Shown: in pieces, positions 7,497 through 15,207 of the stretch
Layout of the letters: each line of letters begins with the position of its first letter
How positions within the stretch are numbered: position 1 is the first letter of the stretch
NCBI GenBank assembly: GCA_002304935.1
Contig: DBPS01000006.1
Span: forward strand, 1-23,462
DNA length: 23,462 nucleotides
Reading direction: 5' to 3'
DNA from: Candidatus Humimicrobium oleiphilum
GTDB lineage: Bacteria; Actinomycetota; Humimicrobiia; Humimicrobiales; Humimicrobiaceae
Program-made: the position numbers and the translations under genes
The notes under the pieces: generated by a model
Told to the model about the DNA's origin: nothing
Database searches by the model: none
The model's input: the letters and a program-made list of their open reading frames with translations, nothing else

Positions 7497-8519
7497 ATGA
7501 TTATAATGAGCAAGAATATTACTATAGGCGAAATTGCCAGGCTTGCCGGGGTTTCAAAGACCACGGTATCAAGGGTTTTGTCAGGGAAAACAAATCTTGT
7601 AAAAGATGAGACTCTTGAAATCATTTTGAAAGTAATTAAAGAGCAGAACTACAAGCCAAGCATCATAGCCAGAAGCCTGAGAACAAAAAAAACAAAGCTA
7701 ATAGGACTTATTCTGGCTGATATTGAGAATCCTTTTTATTCAAGGGTAGCAAAAGGCGTGCTGGATGAAGCAGAAAATCTTAATTATACGGTAATCATCA
7801 GTAACTCAAATTACAGCATTACGCTTGAAAAAAAACTATTGGAAACTTTTATCAATCGCCAGGTTGAAGGGCTTCTTCTTACTACAATGAACCTGGATGA
7901 GAGTATGGTGCAGACACTCCAGAGAGCAGGGATTCCTTTTATTTTAATTGACATAAAGACTGGCATGGAGTCGGTTAATTATGTTACTAATGACAATTAT
8001 TATGGCGGAAAACTTGCGGCAGAATATTTTATGCAAAAAGGTCACAAAAACATAGGATATCTTGGATGTGAAAAGCTAAACAGTCTTGAGGAAAGGAAAC
8101 TGGGTTTTAAAAAAGCACTACAGCAAAACGGGATAAACCATGAATATGAAGCAAGGCTTAAGGAAATAACAAATGTCAGCGGAATATTTAATGATATAAA
8201 AGCATTGATAAGGGATAAGAAGATAACTGCTTTTTTTGCCGGTAATGATTATATAGCCATTCAGGTATTAAACTTTGTAACAAATGAACTTAAATTAAAA
8301 GTACCCGAAGATCTGTCGCTGATAGGTTATGACAATATTTCGATATCAGCAGCTGCAAGAGTGCCCCTTACTACAATAATGCAGCCGAAATATTCAATGG
8401 GGAAGATAGCGCTGGAACAATTGATGCAGCTAATCAAGAATAACCATATAGGAGGTACTACCAAAATAGTGTTTAAACCGGAACTGATAGAAAGGGATTC
8501 AGTAAAAAAATTAAATTGA
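7497..8519 (+). CDS. LacI-family transcriptional regulator
   Basis: This 340-residue repressor-type regulator has an N-terminal helix-turn-helix (TIGEIARLAGVSKTTVSRVLSG, 9-30). A hinge-helix segment (NYKPSIIARSLRTKKT, 51-66) and a periplasmic-binding-protein-like effector domain opening with LIGLILADIENPFYS follow. The C-terminal domain has the usual DLSLIGYDNISISAAARVPLTTIMQP. It most likely senses a sugar or sugar derivative and controls the flanking transporter and GH38 genes; the target is inferred from position. The start is ATG 7497 or the in-frame ATG 7506, and neither has a convincing SD. A small dyad (TAACT-GT-AGTTA, 7484-7495) sits directly before the start and could be an autoregulatory site. 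Confidence 0.93.
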   Translation: MIIMSKNITIGEIARLAGVSKTTVSRVLSGKTNLVKDETLEIILKVIKEQNYKPSIIARSLRTKKTKLIGLILADIENPFYSRVAKGVLDEAENLNYTVIISNSNYSITLEKKLLETFINRQVEGLLLTTMNLDESMVQTLQRAGIPFILIDIKTGMESVNYVTNDNYYGGKLAAEYFMQKGHKNIGYLGCEKLNSLEERKLGFKKALQQNGINHEYEARLKEITNVSGIFNDIKALIRDKKITAFFAGNDYIAIQVLNFVTNELKLKVPEDLSLIGYDNISISAAARVPLTTIMQPKYSMGKIALEQLMQLIKNNHIGGTTKIVFKPELIERDSVKKLN

Positions 8520-8748
8520 TTTAGTATTCGTACCTGTCTGTTTGCAGAGACGGGGCATTAAAAAGATATTGCAATAAAAATTAATTATCTATATAATTTT
8601 ACTATATAAATTAAATATATTTTAGTTGGTAGAGATAAAGAGTCCAACAATATTAATCTTTTTGGTTATATTGTATGGGCTTTTTTTATTTTTTCTTATT
8701 GTTTTCCGCAGAATCATTTATTAACAAATTTAATTAATTAAAACTGTC

Positions 8749-11715
8749 ATGATGAGAGATTTCAACATAACAACATCTGTATTTTACAAGCTTGCAGGTA
8801 AAACCCTTCAGCAGAAAATGAACCTTGACATAAAAAAAGAGCCGGGCAAAAAACCGGAGGATATCCTGCTGATGATTTATGACAGGGGGACTGAAAGCAA
8901 ATTTGGTTTTTCATCAAAAGATTTTAAAAACGGCTGTCTTGAATTTTATCTCCCCCCTGTCGAAAACAGCAGGAAAATAACAGCAGAGTTATTTTTTAAA
9001 GATTTTAAATTAAAAAAGGAATTCTTGTTAAAACCCAGGAGAAAATGGGAGATACATATTCAGAATTTTACACATACCGATATAGGTTTTACTGATCTTC
9101 CAAGCAGAGTAGCAAGAGGATACCAGGAAGCAGCAAAATCAATACTTGACTTCTGCAAACAGACTGCGGATTTTGATGAAGGAAGCAGGTATAAGTGGAA
9201 TGTTGAAACAGGCTACTGGCTGGAAAATGCACTAAAAGGAATAAATAAAAATGAACTGAAGAAATTTAAAGAGCTTGTAAAATCCGGCTTTATCGAAATA
9301 AGCCCTCTTTATGTTGCCCATACTTCTGAATTCAATGATGAGGAAACACTTATAAGAAGCATTTATTTTGCATTCAGATTTGCAAAGGAATGCGGTGTCA
9401 GAATCGAGACAGCAATGGCTTCAGATGTGACAGGCCAGCCCTGGTTTCTGCCTCAGATTCTTTTAAAATCAGGGGTAAGGTATTTTTCAACTGCAGTAAA
9501 TGCAACAATGGCAAAAGCCCTTAAACTTGAGAGGCCTTTTTACTGGCAGTCAGCGGATGGTTCAAAAGTGATGGTGCTTGATACAGACGAAAGACAGGCT
9601 TATCAGGAAGGAGTAATGATAGGGCTGCACGAAGATTATGAAACAGTTTATAAAAAACTTCCCATATATCTCGAGGATCTGGAAGATACCGGAAACTTTA
9701 ATTTTGACCTTATTGCTTTAAGAGCTCCCGGCTATCCGGGAGACAATACAAAACCCAATATAGCAGTAAGCCATATAGTCCGGAGATGGAACAGGGAATG
9801 GGCATTCCCGAAGCTTATTATTTCAACTTACGGAGATTACTTCAGAAAGTTTGAAAGAATTTATGGCAGAAAATTAAAAACCTACTCAGGTGCATGGCCG
9901 GACTGGTGGGTCAACTACCATGGTGCTGTTGCATTTGAAACAGGTGTTAACAGGATAACACATACTGATATTTCCAATGCTGAAAGATTTTCAACCCTGC
10001 TTTATATAAATAACAGAAAAGAATACAGGTATCCGAAACCAGAAACAGATTATGTCTATAGCAAATTATTTCTTGCTGATGAGGCAGACTGGGGTGCGTA
10101 CTCCAGTAGTTCTGAACCGGACTGTCTTCAGTCAAAAGGACAGAAATATGAGAATGCCTCCTTTGTTTATCAGGCAGCAATATACGCAAAAGAGCTTTCA
10201 GATAATTCCAGGATTTCAATGTCAAAAATGATGAAGACACAAATAGGCTCAGGAATAATTGTAAGCAATCCGCTTGGTTTTGAAAGAACTGAGATAGCGG
10301 AAGTTTCCATACCTAAAGCAGCTTTCAAAGGAAAAAAAGGTTTTAAAATAATTGATACTGTAACCGGAAAAGAAGTAAAGTCTCAATTTGTGGAGCAGAG
10401 ACTGCATGATTTTCAGGCGGCAAATTTAAGAATCGCATTTTTAGCAGAAAATATTCCTCCGCTGGGATTTAAAGTCTTTGATTTTACTGCTGATGATTCC
10501 GAAAAAGACTACAGAACGAAGAACAGCCTTCCTGACGGCCGTATTGAAAATGATTTTTACATTATCAGGCTTGATCCTGGTTCAGGAGAAATAAGAGCTA
10601 TAACTGATAAGATTCAAAAAAAGGATATTACTGACAGCAAAAGCGATTTCAGATTTAATCAGTTTGTATATGATGCTGATGAAAATGAAAGAGTAGTAGA
10701 TTTAAGCAATCATGAGGGATTAAGAAAAGATATCCTTTTTTTGCAGCCTTATTACAGGAAACTGCATGCTGATTTTTATGATTCTCCTACAAAAAAAGTC
10801 AGATTTAAAAGATATTTTGCTGAAAACAGCAGTATAAAGGAGGTCAGGGAAGGTCCTATATTCACAGAGATAATTACAACCGCATCCGGGTATATGTTTC
10901 CGCAGATAAAGACAAGCATTATGGCAGATAATATTAATAAGAGGATAATCTTCAGGAATTATCTATATAAATATGAAAATCTGAATATGGAGTCGCTTTA
11001 TTTCATGTTTCCTTTTAATGCGCCAAAACCTATGATAAAAATCAATAATATCGGAGGCTTTTTTGAACCTGAGAAAGAGCAGCTTCCAGGTTCGGCCAAA
11101 GACTGGTACTGTGTACAGAAATGGATAAATATTGCTGGTAAGGATTTTTCATTTTTATTCAGTCCTCTTGAAGCACCGCTTGTCCAGCTTGGAGGCATAA
11201 ATACCGGAAAATACCTGGATAAAATAAAAATCGATAACGGAACGGTCGCGTCCTTTGCAATGAACAACCACTGGTGGACGAATTCACCAGCAAGCCAGTG
11301 CGGGAGGTTTGAATTTAATTATTTTGTAAGCAGCAGTCCGTCAGGATTTAATCCTGTACTGTCAAACAGGTTCGGCTGGTCTTCCCACTTTCCTCTTATT
11401 GCAGATTTTGTAAACAGGGAAGAGGTAAAAGGAAAATATGAATCTTATAGTATCCTGAAAGAACCCCTTCCGGAAAATATAATCCTTATAGGATTAAAAA
11501 AAGCTGAGGATAATATCGGCGTGATTTTCAGGTTTCTTGAAACTGCCGGAAATAGCTGCCGTTTTGTTTTTTCTTTAAATAATAAAAAAATAAAGCAAGC
11601 ATTCCTTACAAATCCTGTCGAAGAAAAAATAAAAGCTCTTGACAGGGAAAAAGAAAAAATAAAAATTACTTTAAATCCTTTTGAAGTATCAAGCGTTTAT
11701 ATTGCCGCAGATTAA
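8749..11715 (+). CDS. Glycoside hydrolase family 38 (alpha-mannosidase-like)
   Basis: This 988-residue protein has no signal peptide or membrane span, so it is probably a cytoplasmic retaining alpha-mannosidase-type enzyme acting on imported oligosaccharides. The GH38 N-terminal metal-site motif is FTHTDIGFTD (107-116), with His109 and Asp111. The likely nucleophile is Asp226 in ASDVTGQPW. WNVETGYWLE (150-159) and GAWPDWWVNYHG are also characteristic of the bacterial GH38 subgroup with HTDIG(Y/F)TD. The C-terminal half matches the beta-sandwich part of the family (ENDFYIIRLDPGSGEIRAI and downstream). The length suits GH38. The start is ATG 8749 or ATG 8752, with no clear SD. It begins 229 bases after the LacI stop and lies 46 bases before transporter 2, a context that suggests uptake and trimming of mannosides. 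Confidence 0.88.
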   Translation: MMRDFNITTSVFYKLAGKTLQQKMNLDIKKEPGKKPEDILLMIYDRGTESKFGFSSKDFKNGCLEFYLPPVENSRKITAELFFKDFKLKKEFLLKPRRKWEIHIQNFTHTDIGFTDLPSRVARGYQEAAKSILDFCKQTADFDEGSRYKWNVETGYWLENALKGINKNELKKFKELVKSGFIEISPLYVAHTSEFNDEETLIRSIYFAFRFAKECGVRIETAMASDVTGQPWFLPQILLKSGVRYFSTAVNATMAKALKLERPFYWQSADGSKVMVLDTDERQAYQEGVMIGLHEDYETVYKKLPIYLEDLEDTGNFNFDLIALRAPGYPGDNTKPNIAVSHIVRRWNREWAFPKLIISTYGDYFRKFERIYGRKLKTYSGAWPDWWVNYHGAVAFETGVNRITHTDISNAERFSTLLYINNRKEYRYPKPETDYVYSKLFLADEADWGAYSSSSEPDCLQSKGQKYENASFVYQAAIYAKELSDNSRISMSKMMKTQIGSGIIVSNPLGFERTEIAEVSIPKAAFKGKKGFKIIDTVTGKEVKSQFVEQRLHDFQAANLRIAFLAENIPPLGFKVFDFTADDSEKDYRTKNSLPDGRIENDFYIIRLDPGSGEIRAITDKIQKKDITDSKSDFRFNQFVYDADENERVVDLSNHEGLRKDILFLQPYYRKLHADFYDSPTKKVRFKRYFAENSSIKEVREGPIFTEIITTASGYMFPQIKTSIMADNINKRIIFRNYLYKYENLNMESLYFMFPFNAPKPMIKINNIGGFFEPEKEQLPGSAKDWYCVQKWINIAGKDFSFLFSPLEAPLVQLGGINTGKYLDKIKIDNGTVASFAMNNHWWTNSPASQCGRFEFNYFVSSSPSGFNPVLSNRFGWSSHFPLIADFVNREEVKGKYESYSILKEPLPENIILIGLKKAEDNIGVIFRFLETAGNSCRFVFSLNNKKIKQAFLTNPVEEKIKALDREKEKIKITLNPFEVSSVYIAAD

Positions 11716-11761
11716 TAAACTGTGACGGTTAATTTAATTAGCAAAAGAGAAGAGGCTTATT

Positions 11762-12607
11762 TTGAACGATAGAGTAAGATTAAATATTAGAAAAAGCATT
11801 CTTTTCATTATAATCATACTTTTATGCATTATTTGGCTTGTGCCTATATATTTTCTTATCCTTATCTCTCTTAAATCGTCAAAAGAATTTGCGGTAACTT
11901 CATTCTGGGAATATCCACAGACTTTTGCGCTGTTTAAGAATATCAGATATGTTTTTATAGAAACCAAAATGCTCAAGCCCTTTCTAAACAGCCTCCTTTA
12001 TGCAATATGCGGAAGCGCTGTGGCAATTTTCATTTCATCTCTTGCGGGTTACGGACTTACAAAATTAAAGCTGAAAGGAGCTTTTCCCATATTTATAATA
12101 ATCTGGAGCGGAATGATTTTTCCCGTACAGATATATCTTATTCCTTTATACAAAGCATATCTTACACTGAATCTTTATAATACCAAAATAGGCATGCTAC
12201 TTATCTATGTCGCCCTTATAATACCTTTTTGTGTTTTTGTTTTCAGGAATTTCTTTTTAACGATTCCGGATGATTATATCGAAGCGGCAAAAATCGATGG
12301 ATGCAGCAATTTCCAGATTTATTACAGAATACTTCTGCCTAACTCCTTTGCTCCGATGGCAATCCTTGCCCTTTTTCAGGGAAGCTTCATATGGAATGAT
12401 CTGATACTGGGAATGGTTCTGGCTGGTTCTGATTCGGTCAGGCCTGTAATGAATGCGCTTGCTTTGTTAAATGCTGTTTATTCAGGGAAAAACATACCGG
12501 CTGTTATGACTGGAAATCTTTTAAGCGGACTTCCGATTATTATTGCATATCTGCTGCTTCAGAAATATTTTATACAGGGATTAAAACTGCAGGCAGCAGG
12601 AGAATGA
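11762..12607 (+). CDS. Sugar ABC transporter permease 2, MalG-type
   Basis: This 281-residue membrane protein is of the MalG type. Its spans lie at about 12-35, 73-96, 108-130, 141-163, 198-221 and 248-267. The EAA loop is EAAKIDG (174-180), followed by LLPNSFAP, and SFIWNDLILGMVL matches the permease at 5277-6104. It starts with TTG at 11762; the SD AGAAGAGG (11748-11755) ends six bases upstream, so this non-ATG start is well supported. It follows the GH38 gene by 46 bases. Unusually for such operons, it lies before rather than after its binding protein and MalF-type partner. Confidence 0.9.
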   Translation: MNDRVRLNIRKSILFIIIILLCIIWLVPIYFLILISLKSSKEFAVTSFWEYPQTFALFKNIRYVFIETKMLKPFLNSLLYAICGSAVAIFISSLAGYGLTKLKLKGAFPIFIIIWSGMIFPVQIYLIPLYKAYLTLNLYNTKIGMLLIYVALIIPFCVFVFRNFFLTIPDDYIEAAKIDGCSNFQIYYRILLPNSFAPMAILALFQGSFIWNDLILGMVLAGSDSVRPVMNALALLNAVYSGKNIPAVMTGNLLSGLPIIIAYLLLQKYFIQGLKLQAAGE

Positions 12608-12655
12608 CTGTTATTTATATAAAAAATTTTACTTTTTAAATTAATTTTTAACATC

Positions 12656-12663
12656 AGGAGGTG
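12656..12663 (+). promoter_or_regulatory. Orphan perfect SD sequence upstream of binding protein 2
   Basis: AGGAGGTG is a full complement of the 16S anti-SD, but no start codon stands at normal distance. The nearest ATG (12681) is 17 bases after it and would open a short frame overlapping the binding-protein gene out of phase. The real gene has its own SD, AAAGGAG, near 12699-12705. It could be a standby ribosome site, a leader feature or a relic. Confidence 0.35.
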
Positions 12664-12711
12664 AAACAGGAAAAAATTCAATGAGTTTACAAATAATAAA
12701 AGGAGAAAAAT

Positions 12712-14079
12712 ATGAAAAGATTTTTTATCTGGCTATTGATTTGTATTTTTGTAGTTTCGTTTGGCCTGGCATTTTCAGGCTGCAAGAAAGAAGCAGCAGT
12801 AACTGAGACTACTGCAGCTCAGGCAGAAACTACAGCAGCAGAAACCACTGCTGCTCCCGCAACTGAAGAAGAAACAACAACAACTGAACCGCTTTCCGGG
12901 CCTTTAAGGCTATTTACTGACAAGCCAGGCTGGCAGAATGGATGGGATGCGGTTTTTGCAGGATTTAAGGAAGCAACCGGCGTGGATGTGGAAATGACCG
13001 GATATACTGAAATTGATACTTATACAGCAGCTGTCAAGACAGGAATACCTTCTACACAGGGTCCGGATGTTTTTACCTGGTGGTCCAATTATAAAATAGC
13101 TGATCTTGCAAAAGAAGGTTTACTGGAAGATCTCTCACCTTTATTTGAAGCAGAACAGGGTAAATATAACCCGGGCATTCTGGATAGCTTCTCCTATGAA
13201 GGCACCATATACGGAGCGCCTGTACTTGTGGCTTCATGGCTGATGTTTTACAACAAACCTGTTTTTGAGCAATACGGACTTTCAGAGCCAAAAACATGGG
13301 ACGAGTTTATGGATTTATGTGAGGAACTTAAATCAAATGGTGTGACTCCTATCGGTTTTACAATAGGAGGAGGATGGACAAGTTTCTTCTGGTTCCAGCA
13401 GATACTTGCATCTAATTATCCGGAAGCATACTATGCAATATGCCAGGGAGAACAAAGCTGGAATTCTGAAGAAGTAAAGAAAACATTTGAGATATGGAAA
13501 GAAATGATAGACAAAGGTTATTTTACGGATCCGGGAGTAGACCTTGGGAATGATATACCTCCGATGTTTGCAAAAGGCGAAGTTGCAATGACATATTGCG
13601 GTGATTGGTATACTGCTTATTTCGATGCCATCGAACTTAAAGGCGGGGAAGATTATTCCATGTTTGTTATTCCTCCATATGAGAAGGACAGGCCAAAAAC
13701 GGTTATTTATGAAGCAGGACCTATATGTATTTCAAAAAATTCACAGAATATGGAGACAGCAAAGAAGTTTATAGAATACTGGATTTCTGATAAAGGACAG
13801 CAGATATGGTCAGAAGCAATGCAGTTTGTCTCACCTAACTCTGCAGTGCCCAAGGATCACCTTGATTCTGTAAAACAGAAAATATCTGCAGATGTCTTCG
13901 GCGATCCTGATGCCGAGCTTATTGTGAGGTTCTGGGAAGCAACACTTGAGACTATCAGCTTGCCTGCATGTGCTAGCTTTGACAAATTTGTTCTGGCTCC
14001 TGATACCTATGAAAGTGTTATGGAAGAGCTTGATCAGATGTCTTCAAAAGCATGGGAGGAATTCAAGGCCCAGCAATAA
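12712..14079 (+). CDS. Sugar ABC transporter substrate-binding lipoprotein 2
   Basis: This 455-residue family 1 extracellular solute-binding lipoprotein has a signal peptide with lipobox FSGC (acylated Cys24). A Thr/Ala/Glu-rich tether (about 25-62) follows, and then a binding domain with GPDVFTWWSNYKIADL, TWDEFMDLCEEL and DKGYFTDPG. These blocks are shared with the binding protein at 2935-4314, so the two are paralogues. It would deliver an oligosaccharide to the permeases at 11762-12607 and 14167-15054. The ATG at 12712 follows AAAGGAG at normal spacing. The nearby GH38 enzyme makes a mannoside or mannose-containing glycan a reasonable ligand guess, but no ligand can be read from the sequence. 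The divergence of the mature domain from its paralogue suggests a different substrate. Confidence 0.92.
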   Translation: MKRFFIWLLICIFVVSFGLAFSGCKKEAAVTETTAAQAETTAAETTAAPATEEETTTTEPLSGPLRLFTDKPGWQNGWDAVFAGFKEATGVDVEMTGYTEIDTYTAAVKTGIPSTQGPDVFTWWSNYKIADLAKEGLLEDLSPLFEAEQGKYNPGILDSFSYEGTIYGAPVLVASWLMFYNKPVFEQYGLSEPKTWDEFMDLCEELKSNGVTPIGFTIGGGWTSFFWFQQILASNYPEAYYAICQGEQSWNSEEVKKTFEIWKEMIDKGYFTDPGVDLGNDIPPMFAKGEVAMTYCGDWYTAYFDAIELKGGEDYSMFVIPPYEKDRPKTVIYEAGPICISKNSQNMETAKKFIEYWISDKGQQIWSEAMQFVSPNSAVPKDHLDSVKQKISADVFGDPDAELIVRFWEATLETISLPACASFDKFVLAPDTYESVMEELDQMSSKAWEEFKAQQ

Positions 14080-14131
14080 TAGAATAAATAGTATTGATTG
14101 TAAAAACACCAGTTTTTTATTTCAGGCATAA

Positions 14132-14156
14132 GGCGGGCATTTCTGGTATGTCCGCC
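14132..14156 (+). promoter_or_regulatory. Intercistronic hairpin between binding protein 2 and MalF-type permease 2
   Basis: GGCGGGCAT (14132-14140) pairs with ATGTCCGCC (14148-14156) across a 7-base loop, a 9-bp stem with one G-U pair. It occupies the same position as the hairpin at 4329-4357 in transporter 1, between the binding-protein and MalF-type genes, and has no U-run. It ends ten bases before ATG 14167, so it could also limit ribosome access to that start. Confidence 0.6.
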
Positions 14157-14166
14157 ATAAAAAATA

Positions 14167-15054
14167 ATGGAAAAGTCAGTAAAAATGAAAAAAAGTGAAA
14201 AAGTCCGGGGAATTTCAAATTATCTTTATGTAATACCTGCGCTTATAATGGTTCTCGCATTTCTTATAGCTCCGGTGGTTTTTGTAATTTATGCAAGTTT
14301 TACAGACTGGGATCTGCTTCATCCCATGAATTTTGTAGGATTAAAAAACTATATAAAAATATTTACTGATCCGAATCTTCTTGTTTCTACAAGAAACACT
14401 CTGATATGGGTAGTTATAATACTTGCAATCCCGATGTTTCTCGGGCTGATTCTGGCAGTTTTTATTAAGAATGTCTGGTTTTCAAAGCAGATAAAATCAA
14501 TTTTTTATATCCCTCTTGCAATGTCGGGAGCCGGAATAGGGATAATCTGGAACTGGATTTTTTCAAGATCCGGCCTGCTGAATTCAGTTCTTATTTCTCT
14601 CGGTGTACTGACCATGCCTACTTCATGGCTGCTTAATGTCCCCCAGAATACTTTTTCAATGGCTGTTGCTGCAACATGGCAGGTAACCGGACTGAATATG
14701 ATACTTTTTCTGATGGGACTTCAGAATATCCAGCCGGAAGTACTTGAAGCTGCAAAAATAGATGGGGCAAATGAATGGCAGACTTTTACCCGGATTATTC
14801 TTCCGCTTCTCAAGCCCATTACAACAGTCGTTATAATTCTTAATATCATAGGTAGTTTTAAGATATTCGATATTATCTGGGTAATGACAGCAGGAGGCCC
14901 GGCGAGGAGTTCAGAAACACTTGCAGTTTCCATGTATAAAGAATCATTCAGCCTGTATCAGATGGGTTATGGCTCATCTATTGCAGTTCTTCTTTCTTTT
15001 ATAGTTTTTGCAGTGGGAATAGGTTATTTAAGGATAGTAGGAAGGGAAAAGTAG
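14167..15054 (+). CDS. Sugar ABC transporter permease 2, MalF-type
   Basis: This 295-residue membrane protein is of the MalF/UgpA type, with spans at about 19-42, 78-99, 111-130, 164-184, 216-235 and 265-287. The EAA loop is EAAKIDG (194-200) followed by LPLLKP. FKIFDIIWVMTAGGPARSSETLAVSMYKESF closely parallels the permease at 4392-5261. It completes transporter 2. The start is ATG 14167 or the in-frame ATG 14185; neither has a clear SD, and the hairpin at 14132-14156 lies immediately upstream. It is the last plus-strand gene and is followed by a strong terminator. No ATPase gene is present nearby. Confidence 0.92.
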   Translation: MEKSVKMKKSEKVRGISNYLYVIPALIMVLAFLIAPVVFVIYASFTDWDLLHPMNFVGLKNYIKIFTDPNLLVSTRNTLIWVVIILAIPMFLGLILAVFIKNVWFSKQIKSIFYIPLAMSGAGIGIIWNWIFSRSGLLNSVLISLGVLTMPTSWLLNVPQNTFSMAVAATWQVTGLNMILFLMGLQNIQPEVLEAAKIDGANEWQTFTRIILPLLKPITTVVIILNIIGSFKIFDIIWVMTAGGPARSSETLAVSMYKESFSLYQMGYGSSIAVLLSFIVFAVGIGYLRIVGREK

Positions 15055-15088
15055 AAAGTAACAAAGTTTATTACTGACTGATATATAT

Positions 15089-15128
15089 CAGGCACCCTGT
15101 TAATATATAAAACAGGGTGCCTGTTTGT
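15089..15128 (+). terminator. Rho-independent terminator ending the plus-strand sugar block
   Basis: A perfect 13-bp GC-rich stem joins CAGGCACCCTGTT (15089-15101) to AACAGGGTGCCTG (15111-15123) through a 9-base loop and is followed by TTTGT. It lies 35 bases after the MalF-type stop. The converging minus-strand MttB-like gene ends at 15208 and has no other obvious terminator, so the stem may serve both directions, although the minus-strand side lacks a good U-run. Confidence 0.8.
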
Positions 15129-15207
15129 CTGTAAATATTATTTTGCAGTAATATTCCCGGTCATTATTTCATCTGATATTACGCATCCTGGCAATACTGA
15201 TTATGAT

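Noticed and set aside
8533..8554. Hairpin after the LacI gene (CCTGTCT with AGACGGG) as a terminator
   Set aside because: The stem is only 7 bp with one G-U pair and is followed by A-rich sequence, not a U-run, so there is too little to call a terminator.
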